This document shows, piece by piece, positions 1-7,660 of a DNA stretch of 64,000 nucleotides; within the stretch, counting starts at the first letter, position 1; each line of letters begins with the position of its first letter. This DNA comes from an uncultured Christensenellaceae bacterium. GTDB taxonomy: Bacteria; Bacillota; Clostridia; Christensenellales; Borkfalkiaceae. The notes under the pieces are model-generated. The model saw only the letters and a list, made by a program, of their open reading frames with translations, was not told the DNA's origin and did not search any database. Location: assembly GCA_910586675.1 (NCBI GenBank), contig CAJUJO010000001.1:132591-196590 (forward strand). The letters are read 5' to 3'. Made by a program: the position numbers and the translations under genes.

Positions 1-111
1 GGCGGGGTCGTCGATTTGAGCGATTGCTTAAAGGACGCGGTGATGCTGGCGCTTCCCATGCGTTTGGAATGCGGGGAAGATTGCAGCCTTCCCGCATGGA
101 AAGAAAGTTAA
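1..111 (+). CDS. DUF177/YceD family protein, C-terminal fragment
   Basis: The window opens inside a reading frame that ends at the TAA at 109-111 and encodes a 36-residue tail. It contains ALPMRLECGEDC, which matches the LP-M-x-C-x-x-D-C end characteristic of the DUF177 (YceD) family. Family knowledge: these small proteins are usually encoded just upstream of rpmF and are linked to 23S rRNA or large-subunit assembly. The rpmF gene begins 27 bases downstream, which supports the call. The start lies outside the window, so length and promoter cannot be judged. Confidence 0.8.
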   Translation, partial: GGVVDLSDCLKDAVMLALPMRLECGEDCSLPAWKES

Positions 112-138
112 AAATACGGAAAAAAGAGGTGGTTTAAC

Positions 139-327
139 ATGGCGGTACCCAAGACCAAACAGTCGAAGAGCAGAACAAACAAACGGTTTGCCAATTATAA
201 AGCGCAGGCGCCCGCGCTCGTAGAGTGCCCTCACTGCCACGAGCAGAAGGTCGCGCATCGCGTTTGCAAGAACTGCGGTTATTACGACGGAAAGGAAGTC
301 GTCGCTCAGCAAGAAGCGAAGAACTGA
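139..327 (+). CDS. rpmF: 50S ribosomal protein L32
   Basis: This encodes a 62-residue L32, a small zinc-binding protein of the large ribosomal subunit. The start MAVPKTKQSKSRTNKR is the standard L32 N-terminus. The CPHC and CKNC pairs in the middle are the four zinc ligands, so this is the zinc-containing (C+) form rather than a zinc-independent paralogue. A GAGGTGG Shine-Dalgarno lies about 8 bases before the ATG. The upstream neighbour is the DUF177 gene, the common bacterial arrangement, and a strong terminator follows directly. Confidence 0.97.
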   Translation: MAVPKTKQSKSRTNKRFANYKAQAPALVECPHCHEQKVAHRVCKNCGYYDGKEVVAQQEAKN

Positions 328-333
328 AAAATT

Positions 334-359
334 GCGGACGCATGCGTCCGCTTTTTTAT
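334..359 (+). terminator. Rho-independent terminator after rpmF
   Basis: A perfect inverted repeat, GCGGACGC-AT-GCGTCCGC (334-351), is followed by a run of T. It ends the DUF177-rpmF transcript and leaves the next gene 10 bases further on, which therefore probably needs its own promoter or some read-through. Confidence 0.85.
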
Positions 360-369
360 TTGACCGCAA

Positions 370-1281
370 ATGATTAAAAATTCTCTGAAAAACTATTTCA
401 AGTGTCTGGCACACGTATTCGTGCCGCTCGGATGCCTGTTTTTGGGCGTTCTGTTCGGTTTGAATCATTTTTTCGGCGTGCTCTCCGCGCAGACGTCCTA
501 TTTGAGCGAAGAAATCGTGCGTATTATCCCAGAAGTCGAAGCTGATTTCGACGAAATATGGTCCTATATCCTCGCGTCCGCACGCGAACTTTCCTGGGAA
601 CAGCCCTTTGAAACGGTAAAGCTGCTTCTCGACGGCAACTGGCTGGCGGAAAAAATTGCCGCGGTTACGGGCATGACGGCAGAACAGTATAATAAGTTTC
701 TCCTCGACGTTCAAACGGTTTTGGAGAATGCGGGGAATGAACTGATCGGCGGCGCTGTCATTTTTGTCGTTTTCGTTGTTTTAAGCATCTGGCTTGGTTT
801 TTTCGTAACCAATCTGTTCGTGCGAAGAACTACGGTAAAGCGCGGATTTCTCAAATTCGTTGCGGTTACCCTTCTTGATTCCTTTCTTTCCGCGACGCTC
901 ATCGCCTTCACGACCTGGATTCTGTCTTTATGGAGCTGGGGCGGCGTTTTTTCTTCCGTCGTATCTCTGTTGGTCTTCGGCTTCGTCGCCCTTTTGGAAG
1001 CGTACGTCATTCACGGCGGAAGAAAAATCGCTTTTTTTAAGGTGGTGAATCTGAAAAACTGCTGTCTGCTGCTCTTTTCGCAGCTAATTATTTTTGTTAT
1101 TTCTCTTGTAATTATTTTATTGTTCTTCCTCGTAACCAACGCGCTTGCGGCGCTCGCCGTCGGGCTTTCGGTTTTTGTGATTGCGATGCTCGTTTCGGGC
1201 GTAAACGCCGAATCTTACGTTGTGTATATCATGCGGCAGGAGCAGGAAAGCGCAGGGGAAGAGACTCCCGAATCCGCATAA
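370..1281 (+). CDS. Polytopic membrane protein of unknown function
   Basis: This is a 303-residue protein that I do not recognise. It has one hydrophobic helix near residues 14-35, then a polar stretch of about 85 residues (36-122) that is probably outside the cell. About five more hydrophobic segments follow between residues 123 and 282, and the tail is short and acidic. No catalytic motif is visible. The ATG lies only 10 bases after the rpmF terminator and no clear Shine-Dalgarno is present (upstream sequence TTGACCGCAA), so the start is less certain than the reading frame. A terminator follows at 1329. Confidence 0.6.
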   Translation: MIKNSLKNYFKCLAHVFVPLGCLFLGVLFGLNHFFGVLSAQTSYLSEEIVRIIPEVEADFDEIWSYILASARELSWEQPFETVKLLLDGNWLAEKIAAVTGMTAEQYNKFLLDVQTVLENAGNELIGGAVIFVVFVVLSIWLGFFVTNLFVRRTTVKRGFLKFVAVTLLDSFLSATLIAFTTWILSLWSWGGVFSSVVSLLVFGFVALLEAYVIHGGRKIAFFKVVNLKNCCLLLFSQLIIFVISLVIILLFFLVTNALAALAVGLSVFVIAMLVSGVNAESYVVYIMRQEQESAGEETPESA

Positions 1282-1328
1282 ATCGTCGGGTAACCGTTTA
1301 TAATTAAATATCCGCCGCTCGGTTGCAG

Positions 1329-1357
1329 CCGCCCGTATTTCGGGCGGATTTTCTTTT
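1329..1357 (+). terminator. Rho-independent terminator
   Basis: CCGCCCG (1329-1335) pairs with CGGGCGG (1341-1347) and is followed by ATTTTCTTTTTT. It isolates the membrane-protein gene from the copper operon. Confidence 0.8.
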
Positions 1358-1374
1358 TTATTGATTTCAAACGC

Positions 1375-1426
1375 TTGACAATTACCCTCATGGGGTATAT
1401 ACTGATAAAAGTATCCGTCATGGGTA
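1375..1426 (+). promoter_or_regulatory. csoR-copA promoter with two CsoR-type operators
   Basis: TTGACA (1375-1380) and TATACT (1398-1403) are separated by exactly 17 bases. The spacer holds the palindrome TACCCTCATGGGGTA (1383-1397), which has the form of known CsoR operators (TACCC...GGGTA). A second, imperfect copy, TATCCGTCATGGGTA (1412-1426), overlies the expected start of transcription. Repressor bound at the first site would hide the promoter from RNA polymerase. Known biology: Cu(I) binding releases CsoR. A Shine-Dalgarno (AAAAGGAG) follows directly. Confidence 0.85.
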
Positions 1427-1440
1427 AAAGGAGTTATCAT

Positions 1441-1737
1441 ATGGAAAAAGATTGCTGCGGGAACAGAAAAAAGGTGCGCTCGGAAGAGGAGAAAAAGGCG
1501 ATTATCACCCGCTTAAACCGCATTACCGGTCAGCTTAGCGGCGTAAAAAAGATGATCGAAGAGGACAGGTACTGCGAGGACGTGCTCATTCAGCTTTCCG
1601 CCGCGGATAAGTCCATCAAAAGTCTGGCGGCGTATATGCTGGAAAACCATATGCGCAGCTGTTTGGTCGAACAGGTGCAGGGCGGCAATACCGGAGCGGT
1701 AGACGAAATTATCGATCTGTTCAGGCGGTATCAGTAA
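1441..1737 (+). CDS. csoR: Copper-sensing transcriptional repressor CsoR
   Basis: This encodes a 98-residue all-helical repressor of the CsoR/RcnR (DUF156) family. The three Cu(I) ligands of CsoR are present as Cys45, His70 and Cys74 (RYCEDVL and ENHMRSC). RLNRITGQLSGVKKMIEED is the family's DNA-binding first helix. An extra Cys5-Cys6 pair sits at the N-terminus. I place the start at 1441 because an AGGAGTTAT ribosome site lies just upstream and an upstream in-frame ATG would fall inside the operator region. The gene sits between its own operators and copA (11 bases away), so it should repress both and respond to copper excess. Confidence 0.93.
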   Translation: MEKDCCGNRKKVRSEEEKKAIITRLNRITGQLSGVKKMIEEDRYCEDVLIQLSAADKSIKSLAAYMLENHMRSCLVEQVQGGNTGAVDEIIDLFRRYQ

Positions 1738-1748
1738 CGGGGGCGGCG

Positions 1749-4175
1749 ATGAAGAAGAAGTTTTCCGTTACGGGCATGACGTGCGCGGCGTGCGCTTCGG
1801 GAATCGAACGGACGGTAAAAAAGCTGGACGGCGTAGAGGGCTGCGCCGTTTCGCTCATGGGCGAGTGCATGGAAGTGGAATTCGACGAAGGAAGGGTTTC
1901 CGACGGTCAAATCACAGATGCGGTAAAGGCGCTCGGTTACGGCGCGTCCGGCTACGGAGAAGCGACTGCTGAAAAATCGCGCGGGAGCGGGCTTTTTCTG
2001 CGTTTTTTGATTTCCATTATCCTGCTCGTTCCCGAAATGTATCTCGCAATGGGGCATATGATCGGGCTTCCCGTGCCGCACGGGTGGTGGAACAACGGAT
2101 TCCAAATCGGCATAACGCTCGTAATTCTTGCCGTAAACTATCCCTTTTTTGCAAGCGGCGTGCGGGCGGCGGTCAAGCTCGTACCCAATATGGATACGTT
2201 GGTAACGCTGGGTGCTTCGGCTTCCTTTTTATACAGTGTCGTTTCGGCAATCGTGATGCCCGGAAGCTCGCATTTGTTTTTTGAATCGGCGGCGATGATC
2301 GTAACGTTGGTAACGCTCGGGAAATGGCTGGAAGAGGGAAGCAAGGCGAAGACGGGGCGGGAAGTGGAAAAGCTCCTATCCCTTGCGCCCGATACCGTTA
2401 CGGTGGAGCGGAACGGCGAACGGGTCGCCCTGTCCCTCTCCGAAGTGAAAGAGGGGGATTTGATTATTGTCCGTCAAGGAGAAGCGGTCGCGGCGGACGG
2501 CGTTGTCGAAGAAGGGCACGCCTTTGTCGATCAGTCCGCCGTTACGGGGGAAAGTTTGCCCGTCGAACTGACGGCGGGAAGCCGTGCGGTAAGCGCTTCT
2601 CTCGTGAAGAGCGGCTATCTGAAAATCAAGGCGGAAAAGGTGGGCGAGGACACCATGCTCGCGGGAATTATCCGCATGGTGCGGGAAGCGGGCGCGAGCA
2701 AAGCGCCCATTCAGAAACTTGCGGACAGAATCTCCGCTTTCTTTGTCCCCGCCGTCGTTCTCATCGCGCTTGTAACGTTTTGTATCTGGTATTTCGTTAC
2801 TTGGAATTTGGCGGATGCCGTTAACTTTGCGGTGAGCGTGCTCGTCATTTCCTGCCCTTGCGCGCTGGGGCTTGCGACGCCCGTCGCCGTCATGGCGGCA
2901 ACGGGGAGGGGGGCTTCCATGGGCATACTTTACAAGAACGCCGAAGCCTTGCAGCGTACGGCGGATATAGTAACCGTTCTGCTTGACAAGACGGCGACGA
3001 TCACCGAAGGCAGACCGCGCGTCGTGCAGTCGGAATGCTTCGCCGATGAAACTCGCGTCAGGGAAATCGCGTACGCAATCGAGAGCAAACTCAATCATCC
3101 GCTCGCACAGTGCATCGCCGAATATTGCGGCGTCGGCGGCGCGCAGGCGGAAGAGGCGGAATATCTTGCGGGGCTGGGCGCCCGCGGAAGAGTGGACGGA
3201 AAACTTTACTATCTCGGCAACGACAGGCTCCTGCGGGAAAAGAATATCCCCTCGGAGCAATTTGCGGAACGTTTTTCGACGCTTTCCGCCGAGGGAAAGA
3301 CGGTTTTGTTTTTAGCGGACGAGGAGCGGGTGCTCGCACTGTTTGCTCTCGCCGATACGCTGAAAGAGGACGGCGCGGAAGCCGTGAAAGAGCTTGCGTC
3401 GCTGAACGAGAGTGTTTATATGCTCACGGGCGATAACGCCGCGTGCGCGCGGTATATCGCGGCGCAGGCGGGAATCTCTCCCGAACGAGTGTACGCGCAG
3501 GTGCTTCCCGAAGATAAATTCAATGCGGTCGCGGAGCACAGGAGTAAAAATGCCGCGCTTCCGAAGGGCGCAAAAAAGGGGGTCGCCATGGTGGGCGACG
3601 GTATCAACGACGCGCCCGCGCTCAAAGAAGCCGACGTGGGAATGGCAATGGGAAACGGCACGGACGTGGCGATCGAAAGCGCCGACGTCGTACTTGTGAA
3701 CGGCAGTCTGCGTTCGGTCCCCAAGGCGATCGCCCTTTCCCGCCGCACGATGCGCATTATCAAGCAGAATTTATTTTGGGCGTTCTTTTATAACTGCGCG
3801 GGAATTCCGCTTGCGGCGGGCTGTTTTGCCTTTGCCGGTTTTACCCTCAATCCAATGATTGCTTCCGCCGCGATGAGCGTTTCCTCGCTGTTCGTTGTCG
3901 GAAACGCGCTTCGCCTGAAGCACCTGTTTTCCAAAAAAGAAAAAAATAAAAACGGAGAAAATAACATGAAAAAGGTTTTGAAAATCGAAGGTATGATGTG
4001 TATGCACTGCGTAAAACACGTAAAGGATGCGCTTCAAGCGGTGGACGGCGTCGCTTCCTGCGAGGTAAACTTGAAAAAGAAGCGCGCGGAACTCACGCTT
4101 TCCAAGGAGGTTGCGGAAGAAGCGCTGAAAAACGCCGTAACGCAGGCAGGTTACGGGGTAACGGAAATCGAATAA
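1749..4175 (+). CDS. copA: Copper-exporting P1B-type ATPase with C-terminal CopZ-like domain
   Basis: An 808-residue Cu(I) efflux pump of the inner membrane. Order: N-terminal HMA domain (residues 1-70, GMTCAAC with Cys12 and Cys15), paired membrane helices, actuator with TGES (266-269), the copper-channel motif CPC (369-371), the phosphorylation site, the P1B His-Pro (His450), the hinge GDGIND (616-621), and two last helices. A second HMA domain follows a short Lys/Asn-rich linker (residues 740-808, GMMCMHC, Cys751/Cys754). The phosphorylation motif reads DKTAT (Asp413, Ala416) instead of the near-invariant DKTGT. Metal-binding domains usually sit at the N-terminus of CopA. The C-terminal one looks like a copZ gene fused by loss of a stop codon. 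The gene follows csoR in one operon. Confidence 0.93.
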   Translation: MKKKFSVTGMTCAACASGIERTVKKLDGVEGCAVSLMGECMEVEFDEGRVSDGQITDAVKALGYGASGYGEATAEKSRGSGLFLRFLISIILLVPEMYLAMGHMIGLPVPHGWWNNGFQIGITLVILAVNYPFFASGVRAAVKLVPNMDTLVTLGASASFLYSVVSAIVMPGSSHLFFESAAMIVTLVTLGKWLEEGSKAKTGREVEKLLSLAPDTVTVERNGERVALSLSEVKEGDLIIVRQGEAVAADGVVEEGHAFVDQSAVTGESLPVELTAGSRAVSASLVKSGYLKIKAEKVGEDTMLAGIIRMVREAGASKAPIQKLADRISAFFVPAVVLIALVTFCIWYFVTWNLADAVNFAVSVLVISCPCALGLATPVAVMAATGRGASMGILYKNAEALQRTADIVTVLLDKTATITEGRPRVVQSECFADETRVREIAYAIESKLNHPLAQCIAEYCGVGGAQAEEAEYLAGLGARGRVDGKLYYLGNDRLLREKNIPSEQFAERFSTLSAEGKTVLFLADEERVLALFALADTLKEDGAEAVKELASLNESVYMLTGDNAACARYIAAQAGISPERVYAQVLPEDKFNAVAEHRSKNAALPKGAKKGVAMVGDGINDAPALKEADVGMAMGNGTDVAIESADVVLVNGSLRSVPKAIALSRRTMRIIKQNLFWAFFYNCAGIPLAAGCFAFAGFTLNPMIASAAMSVSSLFVVGNALRLKHLFSKKEKNKNGENNMKKVLKIEGMMCMHCVKHVKDALQAVDGVASCEVNLKKKRAELTLSKEVAEEALKNAVTQAGYGVTEIE
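3966..4175 (+). CDS. Possible internally initiated CopZ-like copper chaperone (in frame within copA)
   Basis: Codon 740 of copA is an ATG preceded by GGAG with an 8-base gap (3954-3957). Translation from it would give a free 69-residue HMA protein, MKKVLKIEGMMCMHC onward, the size and shape of a CopZ chaperone that carries Cu(I) to CopA. The sequence shows the ribosome site and the reading frame; use of the internal start is inference. A parallel is known in E. coli, where the copA gene also yields a short chaperone by programmed frameshifting. Confidence 0.45.
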   Translation: MKKVLKIEGMMCMHCVKHVKDALQAVDGVASCEVNLKKKRAELTLSKEVAEEALKNAVTQAGYGVTEIE

Positions 4176-4563
4176 ACAAAGGAAATAAAACGCTCCGTGT
4201 GGATAACGGGGGCGGCGACGGCGGTACATTCATCTGCGCCTGTCCCGGTTGCGGCGCGGCGGAGCTCCATGCATTCATTGTAAAGCGGAAGCAACAGACA
4301 TTGCAAGCAGACCGAGGAATTACGGTTCGGTACAATTTGGCGAAATGATGCCTACGCGTTTGAATTATATGCGAACGAAGATGGCCGCGCCTCGGGATTG
4401 CTTTCCAAGTTGGAACCGAAGGTCAAAAAAATTAAAACAGATTCCGCCCGCGCCTTTATACAGGCGCGGTTTCCCTTAAAATCCGCATATTCCGACAGAT
4501 TTTTTCCGCATGCGTCGGGGAACATATGTTATACTGTCATAAATATCAAAAAGGAGATTTTTT
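4176..4563 (+). other. Intergenic stretch between copA and the ArsR-type gene
   Basis: I see no convincing gene here. Short open frames contain Cys-rich pieces (for example ACPGCGAAELH) but lack ribosome sites and break up in all frames. A 7-bp hairpin, CCGCGCC/GGCGCGG (4448-4469), followed by TTTCCCTT may be a weak terminator for the copper operon. A TATACT box at 4530-4535 is a possible -10 for the next gene, without a good -35. Confidence 0.5.
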
Positions 4564-4902
4564 ATGACGGAAACGTTGCTTTTAGATAGGCGCACGCAGA
4601 GCATGGTGGAAGGGTACGTTCCGAGCGGAGAGATCCTTACTTCTCTGGTGCGTTTTTTTTCCATTTTCTCGGACGGCACGCGCCTGAAAATTCTCTCGGC
4701 GCTGGCAATCTCGGAAATGTGCGTAACGGATATTTCCCGCGTGCTCGAAATCAATCAGACGACGGTATCCCATCAGCTCCGTTTCTTAAAGGACGCGGGC
4801 ATGGTGCGCACCCAACGGCACGGAAAAATCATTTTTTATTCGGTTGTGAACGAGGTCGTCAACGACGTGCTATTGAAGGGTGTGGAATTTTTGGGGTATT
4901 AA
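4564..4902 (+). CDS. ArsR/SmtB-family winged-helix regulator
   Basis: A 112-residue dimeric DNA-binding protein. The central stretch (about residues 30-95) has the ArsR wing-helix pattern: FSDGTRLKILSALAISEMCVTDIS, the recognition helix region NQTTVSHQLRFLKDAGMV, then the wing RTQRHGKIIFYSV. The classic metal motif ELCVCD is reduced to EMCVTD with a single cysteine, so metal sensing is doubtful. A ribosome site (AAAAAGGAG) lies just upstream. It is close to the copper genes but no target is evident; it may regulate itself. Confidence 0.85.
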   Translation: MTETLLLDRRTQSMVEGYVPSGEILTSLVRFFSIFSDGTRLKILSALAISEMCVTDISRVLEINQTTVSHQLRFLKDAGMVRTQRHGKIIFYSVVNEVVNDVLLKGVEFLGY

Positions 4903-4967
4903 ATATCGTCTGCGGGGCGGAAGAGAGCGCTTTGCGGTAAATTCGTTTGTGAATTGCGGTAAAACTC

Positions 4968-4996
4968 TTGTAAAAAGAAAGGAAAACGTGTATAAT
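4968..4996 (+). promoter_or_regulatory. Promoter of the uvrC-mutS2 operon
   Basis: TTGTAA (4968-4973) and TATAAT (4991-4996) are separated by 17 bases. The expected start lies about 25 bases before the uvrC GTG codon. Confidence 0.75.
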
Positions 4997-5027
4997 AAAG
5001 CCGTCCTGATTTCGGGCGGAGGGAGCT

Positions 5028-6836
5028 GTGAGCGCAATACGGGAAAAACTGAAGCTGCTGCCAGACTGTCCCGGCGTGTATATCATGCTCGACAAGGACG
5101 GCGCGGTCATTTATGTCGGCAAGGCGCGCGTGCTCAAAAACCGCGTGCGCCAGTATTTTCATTCTTCGGAGAAGCCGCAGAAGGTGCGCTCCATGGTGGA
5201 AAACGTCGCCGATTTTTCCTATATCGTCGCGCCGACGGAGGTGGACGCGCTCGCGCTGGAAAACAACCTCATTAAAAAGTACAAGCCCAAATACAACATT
5301 CTCCTCAAAGACGACAAGACGTATCCCTATATCAAGGTGCACACGCGGGAGGAATTTCCGCGCATCTCCGTAACCCGCCGCATCAGGAAGGACGGAAAAT
5401 ATTTCGGTCCGTTCATGGGCGGCGTCCGCTGCAAGGACGTCATCGACATTGCGGCGAAGGTCTACAATATTCGCACGTGCGCGGTTGCAATCGGTCAAAA
5501 GGAGAAAAAGCCTTGCCTTAACTATCATCTTCACCGCTGTCTTGCCCCGTGCGCGCATCTGTGCACGCGGGAAGAGTATGCGGCGCGCGTGGAAAAGACG
5601 CTTTCCTTCCTTTCTGGCAACTACGAAGAGGCGGAAAATATTCTGCGCGAAAAGATGGCGAGGTTTGCCGAAGCGGAGGAATTCGAGCTCGCTCTCGAAT
5701 ATCGCGATAAAATCGAGATGCTGGCAAAGCTGGGCAGGAAGCGAATCACCGCCATGCCGCGCAGTGTGGACGCCGACATATGGGCGTATTCTTCCAACGG
5801 GCTTTATGCCTGCGCGAGCGTACTCGTAACCCGCCGCGGCATGATGCAGGGGGAGCGCAACTTTTCCCTCGAAGAGGGCGCCGCCGAACGGGAAGAGAGC
5901 TTTTTGAGCTTTCTTATCCAATACTATTCGGCGCACGAGCTGCCGCACGAGATCATCCTTGGCGAGGAGATGGACGATGGGCTATTCCGCGGCTATGCTG
6001 CTGAGAAGGCGGGCAGAAACGTGGAGATCACCCGCCCCAAGCTGGGCGTCAAAAAGGAGCTCCTCGACATGGCGCGGCGCAACGTAAAGGAATATCTCGA
6101 AAAGTCGGTATCCGTCATCGAGCATAAAAACGACATGACGAAAAACGCCTGCGCGCGCCTGCAAAAGCTGCTCGGTCTATCCCGATACCCCAATCGCATG
6201 GAGTGCTATGATATTTCCAATATATCGGGCGTGGATAAGGTGGCGTCCATGGTTGTGTTTACCGACGGCGAGGCGGATAAAACGGCATACCGCCGCTTCC
6301 GTATCCGAACGGTGGAGGGAGCGGACGATTTCGCTTCCCTCAAAGAGACGTTGAAGCGCCGCCTTTCCAAGCTCGGTACTGCGGAAGAGGAGCGGTTTCC
6401 CAAGCCGCAGCTCGTCGTCATCGACGGCGGCAAAGGGCAGCTTTCCGCCGTGAAAGAGATTTTCGACGAGCTTGGAATTTCGGACATCGAGCTGATTTCC
6501 CTCGCCAAGCGTGAGGAGGAAATTTTCACCCTCTCGTCGGAAAAGAGCGTGCGGCTGGAACGGCGGGACTATGCCCTTCAGATGCTCCAACGCATCCGCG
6601 ACGAGGCGCACCGTTTCGCGATTACCTATTTCAGAAGTTTGCATTCCAAAAACAATCTCGCCTCCGTGCTCGACGAGATCGGGGGGATCGGTAAACAAAA
6701 GCGCGTCGCGCTCATGGCGAAATTCGGCACCATCGATAAGATCATGCGTGCGAGCGAGGAAGAGCTTGCCTCGGCAGAGGGCATCGGCAGGGAGCTCGCC
6801 GCGCGGATAAAACGGCATTTCGAGGAAAAACTGTGA
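5028..6836 (+). CDS. uvrC: Excinuclease ABC subunit C
   Basis: A 602-residue nucleotide-excision-repair nuclease that cuts on both sides of DNA damage marked by UvrAB. The GIY-YIG nuclease domain is at residues 10-90 (CPGVYIMLDKDGAVIYVGKA). A Cys-rich linker, CLNYHLHRCLAPC, follows at about 165. The UVR motif that contacts UvrB is at about 200-235, the RNase H-like second nuclease at about 380-540 (CYDISNISG, VVIDGGKGQL), and the helix-hairpin-helix at the end (LDEIGGIGKQKRVALMAKF). Length is normal. The start is GTG at 5028, preceded by GGAGGGA. The stop codon overlaps the next gene (GTGA). Confidence 0.97.
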   Translation: MSAIREKLKLLPDCPGVYIMLDKDGAVIYVGKARVLKNRVRQYFHSSEKPQKVRSMVENVADFSYIVAPTEVDALALENNLIKKYKPKYNILLKDDKTYPYIKVHTREEFPRISVTRRIRKDGKYFGPFMGGVRCKDVIDIAAKVYNIRTCAVAIGQKEKKPCLNYHLHRCLAPCAHLCTREEYAARVEKTLSFLSGNYEEAENILREKMARFAEAEEFELALEYRDKIEMLAKLGRKRITAMPRSVDADIWAYSSNGLYACASVLVTRRGMMQGERNFSLEEGAAEREESFLSFLIQYYSAHELPHEIILGEEMDDGLFRGYAAEKAGRNVEITRPKLGVKKELLDMARRNVKEYLEKSVSVIEHKNDMTKNACARLQKLLGLSRYPNRMECYDISNISGVDKVASMVVFTDGEADKTAYRRFRIRTVEGADDFASLKETLKRRLSKLGTAEEERFPKPQLVVIDGGKGQLSAVKEIFDELGISDIELISLAKREEEIFTLSSEKSVRLERRDYALQMLQRIRDEAHRFAITYFRSLHSKNNLASVLDEIGGIGKQKRVALMAKFGTIDKIMRASEEELASAEGIGRELAARIKRHFEEKL

Positions 6837-7660
6837 TAAATTACGATTTGTTTTTAAGTGATTTCGACGGCACGCTCGTTCGATCGGACGGCACCGTTTC
6901 CGAACGCGCCAGGCGCGCTATAGAAGATTATCGCGCCCGGGGCGGCATTTTTGCCGTCTGCACGGGCAGAATGCTGACCTCGATTCTTCCCCGCGTGCGG
7001 GAATTGGGGATCGAGGAAGGTCTCGTCGCCGCCTATCAGGGCGCGCTGATCGCCGACGTAAAGACGGGAAAGCTGTTGAAAAACGAAGGATTCTCTCCGT
7101 CGGGCGGCGTGCGCGCGCTCAAAATTTTGGAAAAAGAATGCCCGCACGTGCATATGTACACGCAAGACGCGCTTTTTTCAAACAAAAAGGATGAGCTGCT
7201 CGACATATACGAAAAAATTTGCGGCGTCAAAGCGGAGATCGTTTCGGAGATGCCGCTTTCGGAAAAAGCGGAGCGGGAGGGCTTGCGCATCGTGAAGGCG
7301 CTCGCCATGTGCTCCCCGTCCGAGCATGCGGATATTCTGCGGCGCGTGAGCGAAGCCGCGGGAGATGCGTTTTACGTTACGGGTTCATCCGATTGGCTGG
7401 TGGAGATCATGCCGCATGGGCAGAATAAGGAAAGCGCCGCGCGGTTTCTTTCCGAATACTATTCCGTTCCCATGCAGCGCGTCGCCGCAATCGGCGACCA
7501 GCTCAACGATTTGCCTATGATAGCCGCCGTCGGCGGAAAGTTCGCCGTAGCCAATGCGGCGGAAGCGCTCAAAAAAATCGCCTGCACCGTGCCGTCGAAT
7601 GAAGAGGACGGTGTGGCGTTCGCGCTGGAACATTACGTTATGAGGAAAAGCTATGAATGA
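6833..7660 (+). CDS. HAD-superfamily phosphatase, Cof type
   Basis: A 275-residue cytosolic haloacid-dehalogenase-like hydrolase. Motif I is DFDGTLVRSDG near residue 10 (Asp nucleophile and Asp acid/base). Motif II is CTGR, and the late motif GDQLNDLPMI (about residue 223) holds the Mg-binding Asp residues. The large insert between the motifs fits the Cof (C2-cap) group, which acts on sugar phosphates, nucleotides or flavin-type phosphates; the substrate cannot be read from sequence. The GTG start overlaps the uvrC stop by 4 bases, indicating translational coupling. Confidence 0.88.
   Translation: MINYDLFLSDFDGTLVRSDGTVSERARRAIEDYRARGGIFAVCTGRMLTSILPRVRELGIEEGLVAAYQGALIADVKTGKLLKNEGFSPSGGVRALKILEKECPHVHMYTQDALFSNKKDELLDIYEKICGVKAEIVSEMPLSEKAEREGLRIVKALAMCSPSEHADILRRVSEAAGDAFYVTGSSDWLVEIMPHGQNKESAARFLSEYYSVPMQRVAAIGDQLNDLPMIAAVGGKFAVANAAEALKKIACTVPSNEEDGVAFALEHYVMRKSYE

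Noticed and set aside
4183..4540. Short Cys-containing frames between copA and the ArsR gene (ACPGCGAAELH and MRRGGAPCIHC)
   Set aside because: The pieces fall in different frames, have no ribosome sites and do not assemble into a known metal-binding protein.
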